Positions 52,190-61,075 of a stretch of DNA of 64,000 nucleotides are shown piece by piece. Under the pieces are notes generated by a model that saw only the letters and a list, made by a program, of their open reading frames with translations, was not told where the DNA came from and made no database searches. Both the position numbers and the translations under genes were made by a program. This DNA comes from CBDBIG01 sp965205845 [NCBI: bacterium] (GTDB taxonomy: Bacteria; SAR324): positions 62,001-126,000 of the forward strand of contig CBDBIG010000002.1 of NCBI GenBank assembly GCA_965205845.1, in the 5' to 3' direction. How positions within the stretch are numbered: the first letter of the stretch is position 1; each line of letters begins with the position of its first letter.

Positions 52190-52455
52190 AAAAAAGGAGT
52201 TCCAAGCTAGATTATTTTTTATTTTTAGGCCAATCGCGAAAAAACCTTTATAAAACAATGGTTTATCACGAAATTTTGGAAGAAAATTGAGTTCCATGTT
52301 AAAGCACTGAACTTGGAACTTTTGCGGGGCATAAACCCCCCTGGCATTTTTTGTGTAAAACCCGCTAAGGCTTGATGTTAGGGGGTTCGAACGCTTTCGA
52401 ACGCTTTCGAATTCCCTCGAACAAGGCCTTGTGAGAAGTATAAAGCCATGTGAAC

Positions 52456-52601
52456 GAAAACGCGCAAACCCGCATTACACCGTTTTTTGGGCGGGACACG
52501 TGCCACCACCCTTTTGGCGCAAACACACTGCCCGTAAACTGTTGAAAAACCACAAAAAACCATTTCTTTTTGACCAGTGTAAAAGCAAGTGTCCGGGCAC
52601 A
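52456..52601 (-). repeat. Right arm of the long inverted repeat
   Basis: Reverse complement of 29948-30112 apart from a 22-bp length difference and scattered changes. Confidence 0.85.
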
Positions 52602-52752
52602 ACCATGTGAACGGGCACAACGAAAAACGCGCAAACCCGCATTACACCGTTTTTTGGGCCGTTCAATTTACACTCGGTTATTGGGAGCGCTGCCTGTGTC
52701 ATAAAGCGCTTTAATTCCCGCTATATCCCGTTATATCCCGCTAAATCCCGCA

Positions 52753-52769
52753 CCCCCCCCCCCCCCCCC
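52753..52769. repeat. 17-bp poly-C run
   Basis: Seventeen consecutive C residues, preceded by near-repeats of TATATCCCG. Tracts of this length slip during replication. No gene start is next to it that would make it a phase-variation switch. Confidence 0.9.
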
Positions 52770-52799
52770 GCAGTTTTGTAGTGGTGGCAAAGCATGTGA

Positions 52800-52929
52800 A
52801 CGGGCACATCCCCGCATGAACCAGGCTTTGCCCCGTGGCCATCACCGCAAAGTCTTCTTCGGGGTTCATATCGGCAGGGCAGTTGGCTTTTATGCTTAAG
52901 GGCTTGCTTTTAAAAGCCATCCTTTTCGG
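52800..52929 (-). pseudogene. Third fragment of a Mu-like repressor
   Basis: Minus-strand reading gives KPLSIKANCPADMNPEEDFA then VMATGQSLVHAG, matching the middle of the intact repressor (KPLSVKANCPADMNPAEDFA) with several changes. It breaks off on both sides. It covers the region deleted from the left-end copy, and its divergence suggests it came from a different Mu-like element. Confidence 0.8.
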
Positions 52930-53116
52930 ATGAGAACGGCAATTTTGAGATTACGGCAAAGATTATTCTGGAATACGGGGGTCAAGGGGGGGGTTCAAAA
53001 AAGGAACCCCCTTAAGGCAAAGATAGTTTTGGTGCGTCATTCAAGGCGCACTGGCAAACCCCAGGCAGGCAAGGTGGAGATAGAAGCGATGCCCGGCGTG
53101 GAGTGCCAAAAGTATC

Positions 53117-56100
53117 CTAAAAAGGCCATAGGGTATCGGCCCATTGCTCGGTGGCGTGGCTTATTTTTTTTGCGCGTTTTTCGGGGGTTTCAATGTTGTG
53201 GGTGGTATCGGGCTCTATACCAAACAGTCGCTGACCTTTGCTGACGCTATTCCCATCTGCCAAGGGGGTTCCCGTGGCTTGCTGACCAATCGATTTCACC
53301 ACCCCATCGCATTTGGCATAAATGGGGTTAAACATTTTCATCACCTCAAGTAGCCCTAATACATCACCTGTTTGCACGTGTTGCCCAGGGGTTACGTAGG
53401 GTGGTTGGTTGGGAGCAGGGCGCATATAAAACACCCCACCCGTCCACGCTACCACTGTATCCGATGCGCTTTGCGGTGCCTTTACCAGTGCTTGACGCAA
53501 ACTGACCTGACTGCCGGCGTCCTCGAAGGCTGTGGGGATTTTTATACACAAATTCTCGGTGACGCCAAAAGCGCTAAAACCGCATTTTTGCGCCAACAAC
53601 CACGGCAAGCGCAACCACTCTAATCCCAATTGATGACCACGATGTGCAGCCTGGGTGGCAGCCCACTGTATAGAAGATAAGCGGGTTTGCGCCCCATTGC
53701 CTTGCTGTTTGCTTTGTTGCAGATGCTGTGTCAGGTTGGCGAAATGGGCGCTATTCAAGGTGCTGGCTGTTTGGCTGTAAAAGGTCAACCCTTCGCTTAG
53801 CAGGTGGGCATCGTGTTCCCAAATGCATTCTTCGGCGGAGGCTCCTTGGCGGTTTTCCAAATGCAACCAAAAATACAAGGCGGCCAGTTCTGTCAAATTG
53901 CGCGGTGCGTTTTGGCTTTTAGGGCAGTGTGCATAAAATTGAGGTCCATGCTTTAAAAAAGCAGCCAATACTTGAGGTTGGCGGGGGTAGAATTCGGCAA
54001 AAAAAACGGTGGCGGTGGCTTTGGTGGGATTTTCTTCTGTTTGGTTGGCTTGTTCAAACCAAGGCGTTAGCCAACCTAAAGGGTGCGGCGCACACCACCC
54101 TGCCAGCAGATGCGGCTGGGAAAACAGTTTTGCCAATGGTCGCAAGAGCAAACTACGCTTTTGTGCCAAAATATCTGCCGCCTGTGCTCCCAAACCGTGG
54201 CGGGTACGCTTCAAACCTTCTTCCCAAAGGGCATCCAGATCAAGCAAAGCGGCCTGTTGTGCAAGGGCACCCACCCCTGCCAACCATGCCTGGGTAAAAT
54301 CGGTTTGAGGCAAGGCCCAAGGTTCTGCTCCCATTAGCCAACCCATCAACCCTTGGTGAAAATGGTGATTGCTTTGTAAATCTTCTCCTTGTAAAGACAT
54401 CCGCCTTAAGGCTGCCACCATGTGTGCGTAGGTTTGCACACGGCTGTCACCGTGGGTTACCAGCAAGGCAAGGTTTGAATCATAGGCACCTGCAATCCGA
54501 TAGGGAGTAAATTTGGCATTATCGGGGTGACGGAGGCCCAAGCCTTGGTCATCGCGCAATTCCCAGGGGGCGGCTGCACTCCAAGCGTGCAATTCTCCAC
54601 CACCATGGGGGCCCAAAGCATCGTTGCTGGCATTTAAGCGCACCTCCAATCCATCGTGATGTTTGGGGATGCGGGTGGGCTTTGGTAGTTCTTTGCCATA
54701 CACAGCCACCCACAACATGGCCTGCACCAATGAGGATACCTCAAAATGTTCTTCAGGCTGCTTTGGGTTGGCAAATTGTAGCGCATATATCTGCTCACTC
54801 ACCCGATGCTCGACCTGGATGCGCGTATTCATCTCCATAAAATAATGTGCACTGCCTTCTACGATACACTCGAAGGTCGAAACCGAGTTTAAACCTACGG
54901 CCTGACCAAAGCGTTCCGCCTCGCGTTCCATGCGTTGTAAAATATGGGCTTGTTGTTGCAGTGCCTTGGCTTGGCTGGGTTGGTTTTGCGCTTCTAATTG
55001 TTTGGCCTCGCGCAGCAAATTTTCTTCGCTTAAAGCAAACTCAAGCAATTTTTGCTCGTGCATTTGGATCGAACAATCACGCCCACCCAAGGCGATGCAC
55101 CATTCTCCGTTACCCAGCAGTTGAATTTCGTTATGCCGCGTGGTTTCCACATTAAGTTCAATTAAAAAGCGCTTGTTGTCTTGGGGGCCGGTGGCTTGAG
55201 CCTCACGTAAAATTTCTTGGACAGCTGCAGCAGCCTGCTGAGTTTGGGTGATAATGCGCTGCCCTTTACCGCCCCCGCCCCCCACATGCTTTAGGCGCAG
55301 ACGCCGCCCTGGGTTGCGGGCAAAAAGGTGTTTTGCTTGAAGCACGGCTTCTGCGTACAGGGATTCGTCTTTAAGCAGGCTTTTTCCTACGCTGCGTGAG
55401 GCTTCCTCGAGCCACGCTGCACGTTCATGCACCTGGGCATGCGCAAGGCTTGGAGGCACTTGCAAGCCCAAGCGTTTCATGGCTTTTTTGAGTCCTTGTT
55501 CCCCTTCTAGTTGGCGCAGCAAGGCGCGTGCTGCCACATCATCCACCCCTGGGCAAATCGAAATACTCAAATTGCGCGCCAGGGATTTGGCGTTGTCTTT
55601 GACGCCTGCCGCACGGGCCACCGTACTTCGAGGACCAATAAAAACGAGCCCTGCGTTTTCAATGCCTTCAATCAAGGCTGGGTCCTCTGCCATAAAGCCA
55701 TAGCCCGCAAAAATATGGGTGTAGCGGTGCTGACGGGCAATGGTCAAAATGCGTTCGATGCAGGCGTGCTTTTGACCTTCATGGTTGGCCATGTAGTCGG
55801 GTATTCGGTGTACGCGCCCACTGTGCAAGCCTAGTTGGCGGAGCTCGGGTGCCAAGGCACGGGGGTACATAACGCTATCTTTTTCGGAGAGCAGCATGCC
55901 AGCGGCCTGGGTTCCCATCGCCTCAAAGGCTTCGATGGCCTCAAGGCGCACGGGGCCGCGGCAAATGATGAGCGGTTTTACGTGCTGAAAATTAAAGTAC
56001 TTCAGCCACGTGCTTGCTTGGGGAGGTTTTGTGGCCGTTGGCACTACCATCATAAACTGCGGTGTTTCAAACAAAAGGGGTTGATTTTCAGGGTTTTGCC

Positions 56101-56119
56101 TAGCAGAGCGGGTTTTCAC
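53117..56119 (-). CDS. Biotin-dependent carboxylase: biotin carboxylase fused to biotin carrier domain
   Basis: A 1000-residue protein. The biotin carboxylase N-domain spans about residues 48-180 (with GYGFMAED in place of the common GYGFLSEN), the ATP-grasp glycine loop VGGGGGKGQRI is at about 279-289, and MEMNTRIQVEHRVSEQIYAL gives the catalytic and biotin-carboxylase signature. A large middle region of some 350 residues has no motif I know. The C-terminal biotinyl domain has EVMKM with the biotinylated Lys at 928. It would carboxylate biotin with ATP and bicarbonate for an acyl-CoA carboxylase or similar enzyme, but no carboxyltransferase subunit is in the window. The substrate is therefore unknown. 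Confidence 0.85.
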   Translation of the reverse strand: MKTRSARQNPENQPLLFETPQFMMVVPTATKPPQASTWLKYFNFQHVKPLIICRGPVRLEAIEAFEAMGTQAAGMLLSEKDSVMYPRALAPELRQLGLHSGRVHRIPDYMANHEGQKHACIERILTIARQHRYTHIFAGYGFMAEDPALIEGIENAGLVFIGPRSTVARAAGVKDNAKSLARNLSISICPGVDDVAARALLRQLEGEQGLKKAMKRLGLQVPPSLAHAQVHERAAWLEEASRSVGKSLLKDESLYAEAVLQAKHLFARNPGRRLRLKHVGGGGGKGQRIITQTQQAAAAVQEILREAQATGPQDNKRFLIELNVETTRHNEIQLLGNGEWCIALGGRDCSIQMHEQKLLEFALSEENLLREAKQLEAQNQPSQAKALQQQAHILQRMEREAERFGQAVGLNSVSTFECIVEGSAHYFMEMNTRIQVEHRVSEQIYALQFANPKQPEEHFEVSSLVQAMLWVAVYGKELPKPTRIPKHHDGLEVRLNASNDALGPHGGGELHAWSAAAPWELRDDQGLGLRHPDNAKFTPYRIAGAYDSNLALLVTHGDSRVQTYAHMVAALRRMSLQGEDLQSNHHFHQGLMGWLMGAEPWALPQTDFTQAWLAGVGALAQQAALLDLDALWEEGLKRTRHGLGAQAADILAQKRSLLLRPLAKLFSQPHLLAGWCAPHPLGWLTPWFEQANQTEENPTKATATVFFAEFYPRQPQVLAAFLKHGPQFYAHCPKSQNAPRNLTELAALYFWLHLENRQGASAEECIWEHDAHLLSEGLTFYSQTASTLNSAHFANLTQHLQQSKQQGNGAQTRLSSIQWAATQAAHRGHQLGLEWLRLPWLLAQKCGFSAFGVTENLCIKIPTAFEDAGSQVSLRQALVKAPQSASDTVVAWTGGVFYMRPAPNQPPYVTPGQHVQTGDVLGLLEVMKMFNPIYAKCDGVVKSIGQQATGTPLADGNSVSKGQRLFGIEPDTTHNIETPEKRAKKISHATEQWADTLWPF

Positions 56120-56266
56120 GTGGATAGCGTAGCAGGATTTTGACCTTGTTGGAATTGCGGTTGTTCAATCCCATTCCGTTTTTTGAGGTGTGTGTGTATT
56201 TCCACAGGGTTATCATCTTAATATTTCCATTGCTACAGTACTAGAAAAAATCAACGGGGCGAGCAG

Positions 56267-56412
56267 TTGCCCCAGAAGGCGCAAATAGAGCGGACGGACG
56301 CTATGTGGAGCCCGGTAACGGGTTGCACGAAGGTCGGCCCCGGATGTGAGAACTGCTATGGCCGAATGCTTCGCAAAATGTGTAGCCGTGACGGGGTGGC
56401 GTTCTCCTTTCA
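56267..56412 (+). pseudogene. N-terminal fragment of a phage Gp37/Gp68 (DUF5131) protein
   Basis: Reads [20 protein letters not shown] then CENCYGRMLRKM, the hallmark start of the DUF5131 family (normally [20 protein letters not shown] followed by CxNCYA), with its cysteine motif. After 45 residues it runs into the hsdS 3' end on the other strand. Only the front is left. The family is found in phages and mobile elements, often beside a three-Cys-motif partner gene. Confidence 0.65.
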
Positions 56413-57708
56413 ACACATGGAGGATCCCCCCGCCTCATCCTTGGCCGGAAAAAGCTGCTGCATCAGGCCTTTTTTATGGATTTTGAGAACTTCAAGCTTT
56501 TGGGCCTCGGCGGTGATGAGATCGTCGATGGACGTCAGGCAGTCGGCTATCTTTTGTTGTTCGGGGAGGGAGGGAAATGTAACGTGAATTTTGACAAGGT
56601 CATTAGAATTGATTACCGGATAATTGGTTCCGGTGCATCTAGATAAGACCCGATTTACGAATGAAGCTGTGTGAAGAGTTTGATACAAAAATTTGGCTGA
56701 TCCTTTTGCTCTTAATTGAGCATATCCGGTTGATGCCACATAATCGCCCACCTTACCTAAATAATAATTGTTCTTTTGGTAGGGGCGGACCATTTGGAAT
56801 ATAACATCCCCCATTTTCAACAATCTCTGTGCTCGGCTAGGTGCCCCCGACTTGTTGATTTTGCTTTCCTTTACCAGCGAACCACTTACAACGCTCTCCA
56901 AGTCAATATAAATGAATTCTTCAGGCAAATTTGATATTTTGGGATTGACGTTGCAAACCTCCCCCAACCGTTTTTCTACCCAGGCCCCCGCATCCCGAAA
57001 CGCGGGGAAGCGCAGTTTGGGCCGTGTTTCACCTTTGGCCGGAAAAAGCTGCTGCATCAGGCCTTTTTTATGGATTTTGAGAATCTCAAGCTTTTGGGCC
57101 TCGGCGGTGATGAGATCGTCGATGGACGTCAGGCAGTCGGCTATCTTTTGTTGTTCGGGGAGGGAGGGGAAATTCAGCGTAAGATTCTTGAGATTGTCTT
57201 TAGATATGCCCAGAACCGAAATACCTTGAGATATTTGCATAATCTGCCTTCGCAGGTTCGTACTTCGCAATAAATATCCGGAAAAACCTAGAGAAAGCGC
57301 ACATGGCACTGGCCTCGCAATATAGGTGTGCAGGCCAGCAACGAGCGGAGTATCACCTAATTCGAAAATCTCTATTGTTTTCCCAATACTTGCATGGTCT
57401 TCAGATGCATCTGCAATCACAACATCACCTAATTGACAGAAATTTTCCTCTCTGAAATCGCTCCTTACAGCATTTTTGATGAAAGGAATTTCTTCGTATT
57501 GTTGTCGAAAATTAGCCCCAAATTTCTTATGGATATCTCCATAGTGGATATTCTGAACATGACCACAATCGTATGTCAGCCGGTCACGCGAAAGGCTGTT
57601 GGTTGTGATCCAATCAACAACCTCCCCCAACCGTTTTTCCACCCAGGCCCCCGCATCCCGAAACGCGGGGAAGCGCAGTTTGGGGACCATGTTGTTCTTA
57701 TTGCTCAT
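56410..57708 (-). CDS. hsdS: Type I restriction specificity subunit HsdS (copy 2)
   Basis: About 432 residues from MSNKNNMVPKLRFPAFRDAG (start 57708). Two target-recognition domains each end in a conserved helical segment with the same sequence, FPSLPEQQKIADCLTSIDDL and onwards to KGLMQQLFPAK. The first recognition domain (A; DWITTNSLSRDRLTYDCGHV and on) is the same as the second domain of the other HsdS. The second domain (B; NVNPKISNLPEEFIYIDLES) is unique here. Upstream lies a copy of the hsdR 3' end (57698-57793), which shows that this gene arose by duplication of the hsdR-hsdS junction. It is intact and could combine with the same HsdM to give a different DNA target. Confidence 0.93.
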   Translation of the reverse strand: MSNKNNMVPKLRFPAFRDAGAWVEKRLGEVVDWITTNSLSRDRLTYDCGHVQNIHYGDIHKKFGANFRQQYEEIPFIKNAVRSDFREENFCQLGDVVIADASEDHASIGKTIEIFELGDTPLVAGLHTYIARPVPCALSLGFSGYLLRSTNLRRQIMQISQGISVLGISKDNLKNLTLNFPSLPEQQKIADCLTSIDDLITAEAQKLEILKIHKKGLMQQLFPAKGETRPKLRFPAFRDAGAWVEKRLGEVCNVNPKISNLPEEFIYIDLESVVSGSLVKESKINKSGAPSRAQRLLKMGDVIFQMVRPYQKNNYYLGKVGDYVASTGYAQLRAKGSAKFLYQTLHTASFVNRVLSRCTGTNYPVINSNDLVKIHVTFPSLPEQQKIADCLTSIDDLITAEAQKLEVLKIHKKGLMQQLFPAKDEAGGSSMC

Positions 57709-57793
57709 AGGAAGCCAACCCCGATATTTCCCGCCCCTTGGCAAGCTTGCGCAGCAGTGGAATCAGGTCATCCATCAAGGCCCGCTCCTTTTG
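57698..57793 (-). repeat. Copy of the hsdR 3' end upstream of hsdS copy 2
   Basis: Matches 61065-61160 with about one change (CAAGG against CAATG). It encodes KERALMDDLIPLLRKLAKGR and the remaining C-terminal residues of HsdR. It marks the left edge of the duplicated cassette; between it and hsdM lie about 185 bases with no recognised gene. Confidence 0.93.
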
Positions 57794-57978
57794 CAAGCAC
57801 AATGCGGCGTTGGAATATTTGGGTTTGCAGGTTTTTAGGAACACATCGAATACCCTGTTTGGATCGGATTGCGTCTCGGCCTTTCAAATATCGTGCAGGG
57901 CGGCATTTGCGAAACCTCCTTTTGGCACAGGGTTTTTGGGGGCAGATATGGAGCGCTTGCGAAGGGATACCGCTCCGC

Positions 57979-59598
57979 TCAGTCCTGCGTCCTTGGCAGA
58001 TGGGGCAAGCCAAGCTCCGTAAGAAAATTATTGTGCCTTTTGGTAACTTGCGAAATTGTCCCTTCGAGTTCGACCAGTTCCCTACGATTGGCCTGCAAGT
58101 CAATCTGCTGCTCTGGTTTGGCGGTGCTGATATACCTCGATATATTCAGGTTGTGTTCGTTCGTTTCGATTTCCTCCATGCCAGCCCGGCGGGCGTAGCG
58201 CTCCTCTTCCTTGCGGTACTGATATGTATCCACAATTTTTTCGACATGCTCGCGCAAAAGGCGGTTTTGCCGCTTGCCACTCCTAAAATGTTCGCTGGCG
58301 TTGATGAACAGCACATCGGCGTGTTTTTTGCAGCGTTTGAGTACCAGAATACAAACGGGGATACTGGTAGAGAAAAACAGATTGGCGGGCAAGCCGATCA
58401 CCGTGTCGATATGTCCGTCCTGTAACAGTTTTTTGCGGATGCGCGCCTCAGCACCTCCGCGAAACAATACCCCGTGGGGCAGGATGATGGCCATGGTGCC
58501 ATCCTTGCCAAGAAAATGAAAGCCGTGTAGCAGGAAGGCAAAATCAGCGGCGGATTTGGGGGCAAGTCCGTAGTTCTTGAAGCGAAAATCCTCGCCAAGA
58601 GCGCCGGTGGGAACCCAGCGATAGCTGAAAGGCGGATTGGCCACCACCGCATCAAAGGTGAGTTTCTTGGCCGGGTTCTCTTCGGCCAGGATATCCCAAT
58701 CATTGGACAAGGTATCCCCATGGTAAATCGCAAATTCTAAATCCTTCACCCCATGCAGCAGCATGTTCATGCGCGCGAGGTTGTAGGTGGTGACGTTCTT
58801 TTCCTGGCCATAAATTTTGCCGATCTTATGTTCCCCGAGTTGCTTGCGGATATTTAGGAGGAGTGAGCCGGACCCGCAGGCAAAATCCAGCACTTGATTG
58901 AGCGTTGACTTCTTGCCCGTTGTGGGATCCTGACCGTCCAGCGTAACGATCCCCGAGAGGATGTCTGAAATTTCTTGCGGTGTATAGAACTCGCCTGCCT
59001 TTTTGCCCGAACCCGCGGCAAACTGGCCAATCAGATATTCATAGGCGTCCCCCAACCCATCTTTGTCGGTGGAAAACTGGGCAATGCCCTCGGCTATCTT
59101 GGTGATGATCGTGCACAATTTGGCATTGCGTGTGGTGTAATCCTTGCCCAGCTTTTCTGAATCCAGATTGATCTCAGAAAACAAGCCGCCAAAGGTGCTG
59201 GCAAAGGATTCGGTTTCGATATATTTGAAGCCCTTTTGCAAGGTGTGCAGCAAATCTTTGGCCTGGGTGCGCGCCAACTCGGCAATGCTCGCCCAAAGAT
59301 ACTCTGGCTTAACCACATAATGCACCTTGCGGCGCATCTGGTCTTCAAAGGTCACAATATCCTGGGGGTTTTCCGCATACCAAATCGCCAGCGGCGTACG
59401 CCGATCATCTTTTGTCGTCTGCGGACAATCATTCCCAATTTCCTTTTTCGAAGCGGTCTCGTAATTGTCCGATAGATAGCGCAAGAACAAAAACGACAGC
59501 ATGTAATCGCGAAAGTCATCCGCATCCATCGCGCCTCGTAAATCATCTGCAATGGCCCAGAGCGTTTTGCCCAGTTCTTTTTGTTCGGTGTCGGTCAT
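57979..59598 (-). CDS. hsdM: Type I restriction-modification DNA methyltransferase HsdM
   Basis: A 539-residue N6-adenine methyltransferase. The N-terminal helical domain (MTDTEQKELGKTLWAIADDL) is followed by GEFYTPQEISDILSGIV, the SAM-binding motif VLDFACGSGSLLL and the catalytic motif VVANPPFSYRW. The length is typical. It lies between the two hsdS genes with about 150 bp upstream that probably hold its own promoter. It methylates the site chosen by whichever HsdS it binds. Confidence 0.96.
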   Translation of the reverse strand: MTDTEQKELGKTLWAIADDLRGAMDADDFRDYMLSFLFLRYLSDNYETASKKEIGNDCPQTTKDDRRTPLAIWYAENPQDIVTFEDQMRRKVHYVVKPEYLWASIAELARTQAKDLLHTLQKGFKYIETESFASTFGGLFSEINLDSEKLGKDYTTRNAKLCTIITKIAEGIAQFSTDKDGLGDAYEYLIGQFAAGSGKKAGEFYTPQEISDILSGIVTLDGQDPTTGKKSTLNQVLDFACGSGSLLLNIRKQLGEHKIGKIYGQEKNVTTYNLARMNMLLHGVKDLEFAIYHGDTLSNDWDILAEENPAKKLTFDAVVANPPFSYRWVPTGALGEDFRFKNYGLAPKSAADFAFLLHGFHFLGKDGTMAIILPHGVLFRGGAEARIRKKLLQDGHIDTVIGLPANLFFSTSIPVCILVLKRCKKHADVLFINASEHFRSGKRQNRLLREHVEKIVDTYQYRKEEERYARRAGMEEIETNEHNLNISRYISTAKPEQQIDLQANRRELVELEGTISQVTKRHNNFLTELGLPHLPRTQD

Positions 59599-59746
59599 GT
59601 TTGGCTTATCGGGTCGTTTTTCTTCGGGGAAGATTTTTTGAGTTAAAGTGCTACATATCCATCAAGGAAGTCAAAACCCTACAAAAATGCGCCTTGTTTT
59701 CTGGTGGCATCTCAACGGGTTCAAATAGAGAATAATTTGCCGTGGT

Positions 59747-61075
59747 TCAACACATGGAGGATCCCCCCGCCTCATCCTTGGCCGGAAAAAGCTGCTGCAT
59801 CAGGCCTTTTTTATGGATTTTGAGAACTTCAAGCTTTTGGGCCTCGGCGGTGATGAGATCGTCGATGGACGTCAAGCAGTCGGCTATCTTTTGTTGTTCG
59901 GGGAGGGAGGGGAAATTCAGCGTAAGATTCTTGAGATTGTCTTTAGATATGCCCAGAACCGAAATACCTTGAGATATTTGCATAATCTGCCTTCGCAGGT
60001 TCGTACTTCGCAATAAATATCCGGAAAAACCTAGAGAAAGCGCACATGGCACTGGCCTCGCAATATAGGTGTGCAGGCCAGCAACGAGCGGAGTATCACC
60101 TAATTCGAAAATCTCTATTGTTTTCCCAATACTTGCATGGTCTTCAGATGCATCTGCAATCACAACATCACCTAATTGACAGAAATTTTCCTCTCTGAAA
60201 TCGCTCCTTACAGCATTTTTGATGAAAGGAATTTCTTCGTATTGTTGTCGAAAATTAGCCCCAAATTTCTTATGGATATCTCCATAGTGGATATTCTGAA
60301 CATGACCACAATCGTATGTCAGCCGGTCACGCGAAAGGCTGTTGGTTGTGATCCAATCAACAACCTCCCCCAACCGTTTTTCCACCCAGGCCCCCGCATC
60401 CCGAAACGCGGGGAAGCGCAGTTTGGGCCGTGTTTCACCTTTGGCCGGAAAAAGCTGCTGCATCAGGCCTTTTTTATGGATTTTGAGAATCTCAAGCTTT
60501 TGGGCCTCGGCGGTGATGAGATCGTCGATGGACGTCAAGCAGTCGGCTATCTTTTGTTGTTCGGGGAGGGAGGGAGTGAAAGCTGGTAGCGACCTAATAA
60601 TTTCAGAACTTAGATTTTGAACGCCACTTCCCGCAGCATTATCGGAAAAATATACTTGGCTGCTGGGCGACAAAATTAGGTAAAATAGATAATCCCTATC
60701 AATTTGAGTATCAATCTGCGTTACAGCAATCCAACCATCATGAATACACGCCTTAATTTTCAAAATATAGGGTCGTCCAAAGCTCATTGAATTTGATAAT
60801 ATTAGATCGCCTGGATTCACTTCTCTGGTTTTACTCAGTGCCTCAATCCGGACTCTTTCTTGTGTGTGAGTGACATACTTAGAATTCTTGCCCACATCAC
60901 CAATTTTTAGCCAATTCAATCCATTTTGCTCAGATGTAAGAAAACTTTCGATAGGACGAGGTGAGCCTCCTCTAACAATTGTCGAGATATTTCCCAACGT
61001 TTTCGCCACCCAGGCCCCCGCATCCCGAAACGCGGGGAAGCGCAGTTTGGGGACCATGTTGTTCTTATTGCTCAT
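59747..61075 (-). CDS. hsdS: Type I restriction specificity subunit HsdS (copy 1)
   Basis: About 442 residues from the ATG at 61075, which overlaps the hsdR stop by 11 bases. The first recognition domain (C; STIVRGGSPRPIESFLTSEQ and NWLKIGDVGKNSKYVTHTQE) is unique. The second (A; DWITTNSLSRDRLTYDCGHV) is the same, by eye to the base, as the first domain of the other HsdS. The linker repeats (FPAFRDAGAWV; PSLPEQQKIADCLTSIDDLI) flank both domains in direct orientation. The gene appears intact and is the one in operon with hsdR. Confidence 0.94.
   Translation of the reverse strand: MSNKNNMVPKLRFPAFRDAGAWVAKTLGNISTIVRGGSPRPIESFLTSEQNGLNWLKIGDVGKNSKYVTHTQERVRIEALSKTREVNPGDLILSNSMSFGRPYILKIKACIHDGWIAVTQIDTQIDRDYLFYLILSPSSQVYFSDNAAGSGVQNLSSEIIRSLPAFTPSLPEQQKIADCLTSIDDLITAEAQKLEILKIHKKGLMQQLFPAKGETRPKLRFPAFRDAGAWVEKRLGEVVDWITTNSLSRDRLTYDCGHVQNIHYGDIHKKFGANFRQQYEEIPFIKNAVRSDFREENFCQLGDVVIADASEDHASIGKTIEIFELGDTPLVAGLHTYIARPVPCALSLGFSGYLLRSTNLRRQIMQISQGISVLGISKDNLKNLTLNFPSLPEQQKIADCLTSIDDLITAEAQKLEVLKIHKKGLMQQLFPAKDEAGGSSMC

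Larger units (their letters stand above)
52190..53116. other. Repeat-rich right flank of the prophage region
   Basis: Holds an inverted copy of the Mu-like left end (to about 52350), repeats of TTCGAACGC near 52386-52420, the right arm of the long inverted repeat, a second copy of its CGCAAACCCGCATTACACCG part (about 52634), a 17-bp poly-C run, a third repressor fragment, and a hairpin GGGGGTTC/GAACCCCC near 52986-53011. There is no intact gene. Confidence 0.6.

Noticed and set aside
57433-58425. 330-residue plus-strand open frame
   Set aside because: Lies opposite hsdS and hsdM, has no domain, and partly mirrors the hsdS sequence; it is a shadow.
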